64,000 bases of DNA, from contig JBAIAC010000008.1 of the NCBI GenBank assembly GCA_037349315.1, positions 35,872,001-35,936,000 of the forward strand. The letters run 5' to 3'. The stretch is from Chelydra serpentina. Taxonomy: Eukaryota; Chordata; Testudines; Chelydridae. Positions 34,913-45,546 of the stretch are shown here, piece after piece; position 1 is the stretch's first letter, and the number at the start of each line of letters is the position of its first letter. The position numbers and the translations under genes were made by a program. The notes below the pieces were generated by a model, which did not search any database, was not told where the DNA came from, and saw only the letters and a list, made by a program, of their open reading frames with translations.

Positions 34913-36066
34913 TGTAAGCGGGGGAATAGTCCCGCTATTGTGGGGAACTTTCCTCGTCTCTGCACTACCCCGGTGAAATGGGCTAGCGGAAGGATCTCAG
35001 TCCTCGCTCCCACCTCCTTTACCCCAGAGGCCTCCCTGCCCTCGAGGACTCCCCTTGTCCTCGTAACCCCAACAAGGCTGGGCCCAGGATTCCTGGGGGG
35101 CTCGACCCCCAACCTTGCTGTGGTCACCTAGGTCAGGGGCTAGGGTGTCCCCACTCCGGGGTACTCTCTCTGTACAGGATGCTTCCCTGACCCACTGATC
35201 ACTGCATACAATTCAAAGCAAATGCAAATTATTTAATTAACAATTAATTTGTAACAGGAATAAGGAGAAATGGGAAAGGCTAATGAAAACACATCACCCC
35301 GCTCTGTGGCAGGGAACATCACAACAGTGTCCTTGAAATGTCAGGGCAGTTCAGTCTGTTCCTGTGTAAGTCCCAGGCTCCTTCTCAGGCCCTGGCTGTG
35401 CTGCAGGGACGCTGTGGCTTGGACACTTGCTCCGGCGGTGGCCACACGCTCGCAGGCTCTGGGTGGCAGGACCCTTCTTCCCAGCGTTGCCCCCGCCCTG
35501 TCGGGGTTTAGATCCTCCTGCAAGTCTGGCCTGCAGGGCCCCTTGGCTGAGGCCTCTCCCTGTGCTGGGCCCACTGCCCAGGGTCCCCCTCGCTCTCCCC
35601 AGCTGCTCACCGCACCCAGCTCCGGACTGCTCCAGCCCCAGCTCCACCCTCTGCCTCAGCTCCAGCTCCTCTCCCTCTGCACGGCTGCTGCTGCTCTGCC
35701 TCCAGCTCCCTGGGCTGCTGCCCTGGTCCCTCTGGCTCTGGCTGCTACAGCTTCTCCCCCCCAGGGCAGGTCTGTGTCTCTGGGCTGCACCTCTGCTCCC
35801 AGGGCAGGTCTGTGTCTCTGGGCTGCTTTTCTGGCCCCTCCAGATCTGGCCCAGCTCAGCTCTGGCCTCTGCCCTCTCCTCAGCTCGGCCCCACTCACTC
35901 TGACTCAGGCAACTTCAGCTCACACGGAGGACGGGATCCACCCTGACCTCCTGACTCCCTGATTCGCCTGCCCGCCCTGTCAATCAGAGCTGACCTGGAG
36001 CATTGGCCTCTCCCCGTTGCCCCTGAGAGCTCTGAATGTTAGTAAGGGGATAACACTCCCCTTACA
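34913..36066 (-). mobile_element. Solo LTR, 1,154 bp, inserted in CR1
   Basis: On the plus strand it begins TGTAAGCGGGGGAATAG and ends ACTCCCCTTACA. GCTG flanks both sides (34909-34912 and 36067-36070), a 4-bp target duplication within the CR1 word GTTAGCTGTTTAAAA. The C-rich interior (35.4-35.9 kb) gives long spurious reading frames. The minus orientation is inferred from the TGTAAGGGGAG terminus on that strand. No internal genes are present. Confidence 0.85.
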
Positions 36067-36110
36067 GCTGTTTAAAAAAAGCCTCATCCACATCTTCATA
36101 ATGATGTATA

Positions 36111-38700
36111 TGAACTTATATTTGATGCTGGTCAATGAGTGTGTCACAAACATGTATACATGTAGGCCTACACTTCTCCCCTCCTCTCACCAGTGCAGTT
36201 GAGCTGTGCTTGGGATAAGACTGGATGTGGGGTAAAGGAAAAGTTGGTTTTAAGCCACCTTCTTGTTTTCTCAATTCTGGAGCTGGCCAGGGATTGGTAT
36301 AAGATCCTTGCTGGTTCCCTGTATAACAGCCTTAGGATCCCAAGGGGCTACTCCAGCAGTTTGAGGTCACCACAGCATGGTGATTTCCTACATATGCCCC
36401 CCCTCTAACTCAGCCATGTTTCCTGTACCACAGGACTTGCTACTCAGTATAGGAATCGCTATCATGACATTACATTACCAGAGGATTTCCCAATCCTTGG
36501 GTATCCAGATTTATCAAACTTTATAGCTGCTTTGCATTACTGGAGCAAAAATGCACTGCCCTCAAGCAAAACATCACTCTAATATGTCAAGTACTAGTCA
36601 AAGACAGCACACTGTGTACAAGCAGTACATCACATTGGTATCTTTCCTTCAGTCATTGCAATAATTTGACAACAATATTCTGTGTCCAGTTCAGTGATGG
36701 AGAATCTTGCTTAGTTGCCCAATAAGGGCATTTTGTCAGGAGCACAGCCCAATGAACCTTCTTCAAATGGTCGCGCTTCCCGATTGGGCAGGGGAGCCAG
36801 CAGACTGCTAGTGGCTTTGCAGTGGCAGTGAGCTTTGCAGTGGCAGCTGCACAGTGGCTGCTCAACGTGTACCACACCTGCAGCTGAACTTGCCTAGCTT
36901 TCGCTCCTTGCTCCAGCCTTGATTCCTGCCTGCTTCAGTCTAATCCTTGCCTCCCTGCCCCGATTCCGGTTCAGGCTCCAGCCTTTGGCTTGACTTCTTG
37001 ACCCTAACTTTGACTTACCTTTCGGGTTGGTGTTCCCAATCCTGGCTCCGGTTCTGACCTTTGGCTGGCTTCTTTACCCTGATTCTGTGCTTGCCATTAC
37101 TCCAAATTGCCATTACAATGAGCAGGCAAGGTCCTGTTCCACCCACTAGGTATGCTGCCCGTGCCCTGGTAGCCTAAATCATTTTCTTAAACATGTTGTT
37201 ATTCCTGTCCTTGGAAACTGTCTATTGTACCACTCACTCAGGATCACAGTCTATCATGGTTAATCAAGTGCTTATCATCATGATTTTGTACCACAGCATT
37301 GTACAAGAATTAGAAGCGGCTGGTAGCACCACCTGTAGTTAAGCCTGGCCAATACTTCCCTTTATAAGACACTTTTCAGTTGCTTGTGACTTTGCCAGAC
37401 TTTAACTGTTTGGGCTAACATTTTCCATACTAGGTGTCTGTCTCGTCTCTGGCATGCCCGATGAATTCGATGGTCCAGACTCCCCAAGTTGGTCGAGATC
37501 AGGTTTGAGTGTTGAGTAGCTAAGCTATATTGCCAATGCTGAGCTGATAGCTTGATAGAGTGATCCTCTCTGCATGGTTGTTTGCCCTTTTACAGGGTCC
37601 TGGCAATGCCCTGAATATTCATATCAGTGCCCAATCTACCATGCCCATATCTTATTTCCTCACCCAGATAAATCGTCGGGTACACTTATTGTATAGGCTA
37701 ACATATTTTGACATATATTCATACGTATTAATATCAATTATCTCATCCCCGAAAATGTTACCTTTGGCCTAAATCATGACTTCCATGTTCTACACTGTGC
37801 TCTGTTCCAGACTCATGGTAAACAGTCAGTTCTCTGTTCGGTTCTCCATTCAGTTCCCCAAAGACTGAAAGGGGTAACTGGTAGGCAATTTTTCTATGCT
37901 AAGGTTAAAAATACTTATGCTAACTTACTCTAACTTAATCATGCAGGATATAGGCCGGTAGGTTCCTTGCACTACAGCCAAATATATACTGGAATTTGGT
38001 ATAAAACAAAATCCCAAATAACATAATCAATCAAACCAATGATGAAAAAACATTATGCAATATAGCAAGCTAGCAGACTAGCCTCATGGGCTATAACACA
38101 TAGTGCCTGATTTTCCACTATTTTGCACCTTGTATAGTCATTTACAGCAGTGCAAAATAGATATAAAATGCTACCATGCTGGTACAAAGCAGCGAGAGTG
38201 GGCTCAAGAATCAAGCCCTGAGAGCTGAGACAGAGGAACTTCTCATTCTGCATCCTCTCAGCCCACTTTTCTGCATACTATTATAATATCAAGTGTGTTA
38301 TTGTAGACCTTGCAGATCTCCATGTTTCTGTCATGAATCTGGTATATTCAGTAAGCTAGAGTCTAAATTCCTTGATGACATCTCTGATGGCTGATGGAAA
38401 ACCATCTAGTAAAAAGAGATGATCTGGCATAAAAATGCCTCATCTCACTGCTCAGTTCAAAGCATGCTGGAATGATTCCAGATACAGCTAGCAGAGCAGC
38501 ACAAGTATCATCTGTAATACAGTTCCAATCATTATTACCACTTCTAGGAGAGGGTCATCTTGTACAGAACTTGATTTTAGTTTATCCTCGTGGCAGGGAA
38601 TCAGCATGTGTGTACTCTATGAGCACAAGTTCCTGATTTAAACTAGGTTTGGTCAATTTACAAGCACTCTCAAATATTCCATTGCCAATTATTCCACTTC
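36111..38700. other. Intergenic stretch, no gene recognised
   Basis: No gene is supported. A pyrimidine-rich stretch at about 36890-37090 has repeated CTTGACTTC, CCTTTGGCT and GGCTCCGGTT-like words and may be LTR-derived. The rest is AT-rich. Confidence 0.45.
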
Positions 38701-38715
38701 ATAATTAGTGAGCTC

Positions 38716-39262
38716 TTAGGTGAACAACAGAATCCCTATACAGAGGTTTTTGGTTGACTTATGCTGAGAAATGCTGTTGGTCGTTATCATCATCAACGGA
38801 TGATATCTGGAGTCTTCTTTATTAACATTTTCAATATGTTTCCTTAAGTAGGTAAATGACACATTTTTCTTGTTAGCAGCCAGGTCAATATGTTTAGCAA
38901 AGCACTTACAGGGCATCTTCATTAACTGTGGTACGCAGTCTGTGAATGTGGATTTAAAGCAATCATTCATGTTTGTGTAATAGACATCATGCATTGCTGT
39001 CCATTTGTAGCCTTCATTTCCTAAAAAGTGCAGCAAGTTTGGAAGGTAACCTAACTTGTCTTATCCTATTTTTCAAGTCTTTATTGGAAGAAAGGTTCTG
39101 TCGCAGTTAGAAGGCACCTGTTCTTTGTGTTCACATGGTAGGTTTTCACCACTTTCATCAATAGTATGATTCCTTTCAAACAGGTTTTTTTTCCTCTTCC
39201 CTTTATAAATCCTGACCTCTCTCAGGAAATACACCACCAAAAAAAGCAGCTCAAAGTTTTCT
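38716..39262 (-). pseudogene. Unidentified protein-like stretch, possible processed pseudogene
   Basis: On the minus strand a single frame of about 180 codons from near 39262 down to 38716 contains only two stops, a TGA at 39073-39075 and a TAA at 39061-39063. The residues look protein-like, for example FELLFLVVYFLREV, then HTIDESGENLPCEHKEQVPS, then GYKWTAMHDVYYTNMND. I do not recognise the family. Further protein-like but frameshifted text continues on both sides. It could be a retrocopy of a host gene or a mobile-element gene. An intact coding exon is unlikely because of the two stops. Confidence 0.35.
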
Positions 39263-41632
39263 TGGTCCAGTGGTTTCAGATGGAAAATGTTCTTGTTTCA
39301 CATCTTCAGCTTACATGTGATTGCCTTTAGCAAAGCTTAGCTGCAAATACGGAGCAATTGATAGCAGCTTCACATTGTGGTTATTATTTGTATGACCTTC
39401 TTGACAATCAGTCCTTAGTAGTTTTTATGGGTTTTCTTATAGTTCTTTTCCAAGGTGTAGTTCTTGAAACAGTTTCAACATTTTCAGAAACAGTTTTTGT
39501 GTATGGAATAAGTACCTCCTGCAGGAGCTACTATGTTCATGGGAACATAGGAATTAACATTCTGGCTCAGACACCTTGTTCAACTAATCAAGTATCCTGA
39601 CATTCATACCCAAAATTCCAATTCTGGTGTGTGTGATTATCTCATAAAATTGAGACAAAAATATAAAAGAGTAAAATATAAATTGTATCAGCAGCAAATT
39701 CAACCTTTCTTCCAGTCTTCTTTCAAAGCTCAGGCTAAGGCACCCAGATACAATGCAACATCTTTTCCATACATTCCTGGTTTACATGATCCTATCACCA
39801 AGTATTAAGTGACCCTTTAAAATAGAACAGGGAAAAAGTTGGGATTTATGAATCAGAATAGTCCTGGTTAGTAACAGGGAGCTCTTCACCAATCGTTCTT
39901 AAAGTGAAAATAAATATTTAGAAAAGGTGCCATTCTAACAGTATTGGCTCTCCCCAGTCTTCTAATTTATTGTACAAAAAGCCCAGTGACTGAATTATTG
40001 CTAGCTGAAAACAATTAAAACTTCAAGTATCCCTGTTTATATTTACTAACCAATGGAATTCATGAGTCAAAGAAACTCTTCACCTACAGAAAGTTATTCT
40101 TGTGTGTAAATGTTTGCATAATTGTGGCCCATACTGTCAAAACAATAAAGAGCTTCATTTAATATTGCTGTATGTAAGTAAAAGATTACTTAGGGATTGA
40201 TCCAATGCTTATGAATATGCTTGAAGGATTAGATTTTTAGCGGCAAACATCTATTTCACTGTACCCACATAAACCGATAAAAAATATTTCCATTGATAAC
40301 ACTCAAAAGTGGCAGACAGGCAAAGTAAGAGAAGCTGCTTGAGAACTTAGAGTATGATTTAAGAATATTTACTTTGTATATTCTGCATGTGATGTTGGCA
40401 ATTCGTATTTTAACAATTTATAAAGCATTAACTTTTTGTTTCTCAACATTCATTGTCATTACATTATTGTTTTACCCCCCACTGTTGTCTGACACCCTTC
40501 CTAATTTCCTGCAACTGTGAAATTTTAAATGGATAAAAATAGGGAAATAACATCTTAAAAATAAACATTGATATCTGTCAAAATGATTTACAAAATAAAA
40601 TCCTGTCCTGCCAAGCCTACTTATGAAGTTAATGGAAGTCTTTCCATTGACTTCAGTGGGCTTTGGATCAAGCCCTAAGGCCCTGATTCATGAAGATACT
40701 TAAACACATATGTAACTTCAAACATATGAGTAACCCCATTATTATTATATATTATTTGTACTGGGATAGTGCCTAGGGACCCCAGTCATATTGTGCTATG
40801 CACAGAATAGTTATACACTCCCACAGAGGTGCATGGATTTTTATAGGCAGACTGAGAGAACCTAGTTTTTTCAGGACTAAGTGGCAGTAGATCCCTGCCT
40901 AATGTTTACTGACTAATGCGGGCAACAGAGACCACATGCTACTGTATATCGGGGGTTACTTCAGACATTTCGCAGTGATGACAAACAGGGCAAATTTTAA
41001 AAAGTAACTGACATCCCAGTTGATTTGTTTGTTCGCTTACCTTCTGTAATCAGCTTGTCCCCAAACTCTGATACCTCAATTCAGTTTTGTGGAGGCACTT
41101 TTTCTAGTCTGTGGCTGTCAAAAGGATGTTTCTGGAGGGATGTATGTTTTGTCTTTCATCCTTTTGCCTCTTCCTTCCTTTTTTGTCTCCTCCTCTGTCT
41201 TTCTTGTGTTCTTTGGTTGTCTGAGTTTTCTTTCTCCGCTTTTACCCTTTACCCTCTCTCACCCCCATTTCCCATTCTCCTGTGTTTGTTTTCACCCACC
41301 AATCATCTCTAACTGTCGATTCCAGCAGGTCTGGTGCCTAGCATTAGGAGAGCTGCTACTGATAGCTGTCCAATGGGAGTCCTGCTGCTAGAAATCCCAA
41401 ATGGAGAGCATGCTATGTTGTCTCAAAGGATGAAACGATTTGTTGACAAGGGATCATGTCAAAGGTGCTCTCCCTCAGCCTGAAGTGACCCCCTGCTCTA
41501 CAATGTTTCCATTACATTTTAGGGGAGGTTTATGCTCCCTCTAGTGGCTACTTTAAGATAAACCTTTTGTTTTACAAACCAAACTATACTTACTGCCTGA
41601 AGATGCCTCTCTTCAGTACAGAGAGCTGTGGG
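39263..41632. other. Intergenic stretch with a CORE-SINE tail
   Basis: No gene is supported. At about 40738-40860 the plus strand holds TATTATTTGTACTGGGATAG and GTGCCTAGGGACCCCAGTC, another copy of the CORE-SINE tail also seen at 3284, 24533 and 28793. Confidence 0.5.
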
Positions 41633-41870
41633 TTCTTCTTCGAGTGGTTGCTCATATCTATTCCAGTTAGGTGTGCGCGCGCATGCACGGAAGTCGGAAA
41701 CTTTTTCCCTAGCAGCTACCCGTCGGGCCGGCTGGGGAGCCCCCTGGAGTGACGCTGATATGGTGCTCTATATAGTACCCTGCCGGCCCGACCCCCCTCC
41801 AGTTCCTTCTTACCACCCGAGACGGTTGTTGGAACAGTGGTCTCTTGCTAGCAAGTGCTCCACTACTCCC
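41633..41870 (+). repeat. DIRS left terminal inverted repeat
   Basis: It starts TTCTTCTTCGAGTGGTTGCT and runs through GTGCGCGCGCATGCAC, CTAGCAGCTACCCGTCGGGC, CTCTATATAGTACCCTGC and CCAGTTCCTTCTTACC. The same blocks appear inverted at 48660-48845. The CTATATAG word may serve as a promoter element. Confidence 0.88.
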
Positions 41871-41995
41871 TAGCTATCAGTGTTAGTAGTTCTCTTTGTA
41901 ATTAGTGTTAATAGTTTTCTTTGTTCAATAAGTAGTTGATTAGTGTAGTTAATCAGTTGAGGGGCTCTTCCTCGAGCCCTTTCGGGCTTTAGGGC

Positions 41996-43172
41996 ATGCC
42001 GTCGCAAGGCTTCAAGCCCTGCAGATCTTGCAGCAAGCCCATGCCCACAGGTGACCCCCACGACTCCTGTCTCCGGTGTCTGGGTGAGTCCCACACGGCG
42101 GACAGGTGCAAACTTTGCAAGTCCTTCAAGCCTCGCACCAGGAAAGGGAGGGAAATCCACCTAAGACAATTACTGATGGAAGCGGCACTACGTCCCTCTC
42201 AAGATGCGGGCTCCGGCGACTTGGTGCACAGTGCGCCTCCATCAGCGCTGGTTGCGGCACCGCGAAAGGACCCCCGCCCTCCACGGGGCCGGGGATCTTC
42301 TGGAACCCGGGGCTGCTCACAGCACCGCTCACTATCACCATCTGGCCGCAAGGGGCAGGCTACGGCCCAGGACATTGTTGCGGCACCGACTTGCCCCAGC
42401 CCGACCAAGTCAGCGAGGCCCCAAACGGCCCATGTTAGCCCACGTCCACAGGCACCGCCTTGCCTTGACGATGTGGCCCTGCCCTCTACTCCGGATATCT
42501 TTGAGGCAGCGAGAGGGCTCATTGAAATGACAGCACCGGCATCTCCCGTCCCGGCGCCAATCCCGGTACGGGCACCGGTGATCTCCAGAGGCAAGCCAAC
42601 GTTCTTCGGTTCGTCTGCACAAGAATGGCCTCCTGCACGCCGTTCAGAGTCCCAACATCGTTCAGAGTCCCGGCACCGCATGGTGTATCAGTCTGACTCA
42701 CAACGCCGGTCTGACTCGCGGCAATGGTCTCGCAGCCCGGACCCTCAGAGCTGTTCACGCTCGCGGTCATCTTCAGCTGCCAGATCGTGGTCCCGTTCGA
42801 CATCCAGGATGAGCCTGACGCCCACCCGGCATCGAGCAGACCGACATCACCCGGTACCGGGCCATCGATCACCACTTCGGCTCCGATCCCCAGCGTCCGA
42901 CTTGATGAACAAAACCTTTCGTGGTAATGCCACGGTGCTTTGGCAAACCCTGTCTTCCATCCCGCCAACTGCTAAAGGGGCTGAAAGGAAGTACTTCATC
43001 CCCAATAAGGGATTTGAGTACTTATTTACTCACCCCATGCCTTGCTCTCTAGTGGTGGACGCAGTTAATGCGAGGGAAAGACACGGCCAACAGGGCCCTG
43101 CCCCAAAATCAAAGGACTCCAAGCGCCTGGATCTTTTTGGGAGGAAAGTTTATTCCACTGCTGGACTTTCAC
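41996..43172 (+). pseudogene. DIRS gag, 5' portion (split by hAT)
   Basis: The product would be the structural protein that packages DIRS RNA. The N-terminus carries paired CxxC and CxxxC knots (CRSC, CLRC, CKLC at about residues 8-45). A basic Ser/Arg-rich region follows (about 220-280, with SRSRSSSAARSWSRS). The frame is open from the ATG at 41996 to the hAT insertion at 43173; open sequence beyond that point belongs to the transposon. After the insert and one duplication copy are subtracted, the frame stays in register with 44987-45546. Confidence 0.82.
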
Positions 43173-44014
43173 CAGGGCCAGCTCTAGGATTTTTGCCGCC
43201 CCAAGCAAAAACATTTTTGGCTGCCCCCCCCCCCCCGTTTCCCCCGCCTCAACTCCGCCCCTTCCCAACCCCTTCCCCAAATCCCCAGCCCTGCCTCCTC
43301 CCCCGCACGTGCTGCATTTTCCCCACCCCAGCTCACCTGTGCTCTGCTGCTGCCACTCGGCTTCCCCCCTCCCTCCCAGGCTTTCAAGAGTGATAGCAGG
43401 AAAGATTTACCAAAGTGGAGGAAGCAAGAAGTGCAAGGTTCCTAGCATGTTTTTTTAGGGGGCAAGGTTGTAAACTGGGGAGAAATGTTACCAGGCCTCC
43501 CCAAGAAAGGTGATGTGAAACTCACTTGGAGTTACCAGAGTGAAGGGAGCCAGAAGTGCAAGGTTCCTTGGATAAACAGCTGCCAGAAGAAAGGGGATGT
43601 GAGACTCACTGGGACCTGACACAGTCCTAACCCCTATTTCCAGTCCAGGATATTTACCCAATGCCACATTGTACAGAGCCCTTAGAAGATTGTCCCTATC
43701 CCACAATCACCTTTCTCCCCCCAAATCCTTTTAACTCTTGATTAGGACCTTTTTACTTCCGTGCACTCCCCCTCCCCAGTTTTGTCTCACATAACGACTA
43801 GGTTTCTATTAAAAACATGGTATCATGAAGCCCGTGATCCTGCCCCCAACAGTGATTGCATGTAACTGCTCCGGGGAACCCGCTCGAACAAGCCCCACCA
43901 AGCCAGCCCTTAGGGGACTTTAGCCTGGGACATGCTCAGACCTGGAGCAGGTAGAGGAAGCGGCGGGTCTGTGCACTGTACACAGCTGCCTGGTGAGCGA
44001 ATGGAGGGCGCAGT

Positions 44015-44495
44015 CTCCAGCCGGGCTCTCCATGGAACCGCCGAGGGGGCCGGGTTACCTTCTGGCTGAGCGGAGGGAGGAGCTGGTAGGAGCTGCTGCC
44101 TCTCCCGTGCAGGGCAGCCAGCATGATCAGAGCGTGTCCTGCAGCTCCGCGGGGCGCCTGCAGTCAGGGGCACTGCAGCCGCTCGGGGTGTCCCTGGGAG
44201 CGAAGGGGGAGGCCTGGGAGGGAGAGGGAGAAGCCGAGCGTCCCCCTCCCTTCTAGGCTTTAAGCCGAGCGGCGGCGCGCGGGGAAGCCTGGGAGGGAGG
44301 GGGACGCTCGGCTTCTCCCCCTCCCTCCCAGGGACACCCCAAGCGGCTGCAGCGCCCCTGACTGCAGGTGCCCCGCAGTGCTGCGGGACGCGCTCGGATC
44401 ATGCTGGCCGCCCTGCGCGGGAGAGGCGGCGGCTCCTACCAGCTCCTCCCTCCGCTCAGGACGGTCCCGGGCGGTTCCATGGAGAGCCCAGCTGG
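44015..44495. repeat. Large imperfect inverted repeat inside the hAT
   Basis: The left arm carries CTCTCCATGGAACCGCC, GCGGAGGGAGGAGCTGGTAG and CAGTCAGGGGC. The right arm carries their complements in reverse order (GCCCCTGACTGCAGG, CTACCAGCTCCTCCCTCCGC, GGCGGTTCCATGGAGAG). The arms could pair over about 170-200 bp with a spacer of about 110 bp. Confidence 0.85.
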
Positions 44496-44797
44496 AGACT
44501 GAGACCCGCTCTCCCCATGCAGCCTGGCAAGAACGGGGCGTGGTGGCAGGGGCCGCCTGGCCTGTGTTGTGTGCCCTCCGTTCGCTCACCAGGCAGCTGT
44601 GTACGGGCAGCCAGCATGATCCGACCGCGTCCTGCAGCCCCGCGGGGCGCTGCAGCCGCTCTGGGTGTCCCTGGGAGGAAGGGGGAGAAGCCGAGCGTCC
44701 CCCTCCCTGCCAGGCTTCCCACGTGCGAAACAGCTGTTTCGCGCACCGCCGCCGCTCGGCGTCTCCCCCTCCCTCTCAGGCTTTAAGCCCAGTGGCG

Positions 44798-44823
44798 GCA
44801 CGCGAAACAGCTGTTTCGCGTGC
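44798..44823. repeat. 26-bp perfect palindrome
   Basis: The core ACGCGAAACAGCTGTTTCGC and its neighbouring bases read identically on both strands from 44798 to 44823. A near-identical, slightly imperfect copy lies at about 44722-44746. Both are within the hAT. Confidence 0.93.
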
Positions 44824-44986
44824 TGGAAGCCTGGGAGGGAGCGGGACAAGCCGCGGCGCAGAGCGGAGGCGGCCAGGGCACATTTCTAGGGGCGGCATAG
44901 CCAGCATCAGAATGCCGCCCCTAGAAATGTGCCGCCCCAAGCACCAGCTTGTTTCGCTGGTGCCTAGAGCCGGCCCTGACTTTCAC

Positions 44987-45546
44987 TAAGAATCGCAAAC
45001 CAACTCGCGATTCTTAGCAGATACGCTCACAACTCCTGGTCGGCTGTCCTTAAACTCCAGGATCAGCTTCCACTGGAGTCCCATACTGAGCTTACGGCGA
45101 TGGCAAACGAGGGCAGGCTGGTAGCTCGCACTTCCCTCCAAGGCGCCCTGGACTCAGCAGACGCAGCAGCCTGTACGCTGGCTTCCGGTATCTCTATGCG
45201 TCAGAGTGCCTGGCTTCAATCATCTGGCCTCCCACCTGAGGTCCAGAATACCATCCAGGACCTGCCCTTCGATGGCCGGGGTTTATTCGCGGAGCAGACT
45301 GACTCCCGGCTGCATAATCTCAAGGACACGAGAAATACCATCAAGTCCTTGGGTATGCACACCTTGGCAACTTTACGAAAGCCGTTTAAGCCTCAGCCTC
45401 CCCAACAGCGCTCGTTCCCACCTAGGGCAAGGCAGGACTTCTCTCGTAGGAGGAGCAGGTTCACGCGGCGTAAACCTTCCCGCCCTCCCCAGGGTCAAAA
45501 CCAGGGCCAGCTTAAGTCCCCGCTGGGCCCTAAACACCTGTTTTGA
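44987..45546 (+). pseudogene. DIRS gag, 3' portion
   Basis: This continues gag past the hAT insertion. It ends in a basic tail (ARQDFSRRRSRFTRRKPSRPP) and a TGA at 45544-45546. No stop occurs between the insertion point and that TGA. The two gag parts together would be about 578 residues, a plausible DIRS gag length. It overlaps the start of the pol frame. Confidence 0.8.

Larger units (their letters stand above)
32487..36110 (-). mobile_element. CR1 LINE, long 5'-truncated copy split by an LTR
   Basis: Reading on the minus strand from about 36110 to 32487, the order is an endonuclease C-terminus, a linker, reverse transcriptase and the C-terminal region. The endonuclease part shows [11 protein letters not shown] and [12 protein letters not shown] near 34.7-34.88 kb. 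The linker includes [12 protein letters not shown] near 34.44 kb. The reverse transcriptase part shows [11 protein letters not shown] and [16 protein letters not shown] near 33.8-34.1 kb. Downstream are LDKHLSGLV-type C-terminal residues at about 32.55 kb and a 3' UTR. Frameshifts and stops break the frame throughout. A 1.15-kb LTR interrupts the endonuclease region at 34913-36066 and the CR1 resumes beyond it (TTTAAAAAAAGCCTCATCC). Confidence 0.9.
43173..44978. mobile_element. Non-autonomous hAT element inside DIRS gag, 1,806 bp
   Basis: The ends CAGGGCCAGCTCTAGG and CCTAGAGCCGGCCCTG are inverted repeats. A perfect 8-bp duplication ACTTTCAC lies at 43165-43172 and 44979-44986. Inside are two diverged tandem units (about 43420-43500 and 43540-43610) sharing AGAAGTGCAAGGTTCCT. 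There is also a large GC-rich inverted repeat with arms at about 44015-44215 and 44325-44495. Near 44.72 and 44.81 kb are palindromes built on AAACAGCTGTTT. There is no transposase. Confidence 0.94.

Noticed and set aside
35270..35962. Open plus-strand frame of 230 codons
   Set aside because: It lies wholly inside the solo LTR at 34913-36066 and reads a C-rich low-complexity stretch.
38053..38253. Minus-strand frame of 66 codons as part of the 38.7-kb pseudogene
   Set aside because: It is in a repeat-like stretch with no residue pattern linking it to the 38716-39262 segment, and several stops lie between.
43173..43393. Direct continuation of the gag frame beyond 43172
   Set aside because: The open frame there is hAT transposon sequence, as shown by its terminal repeat and the ACTTTCAC duplication.
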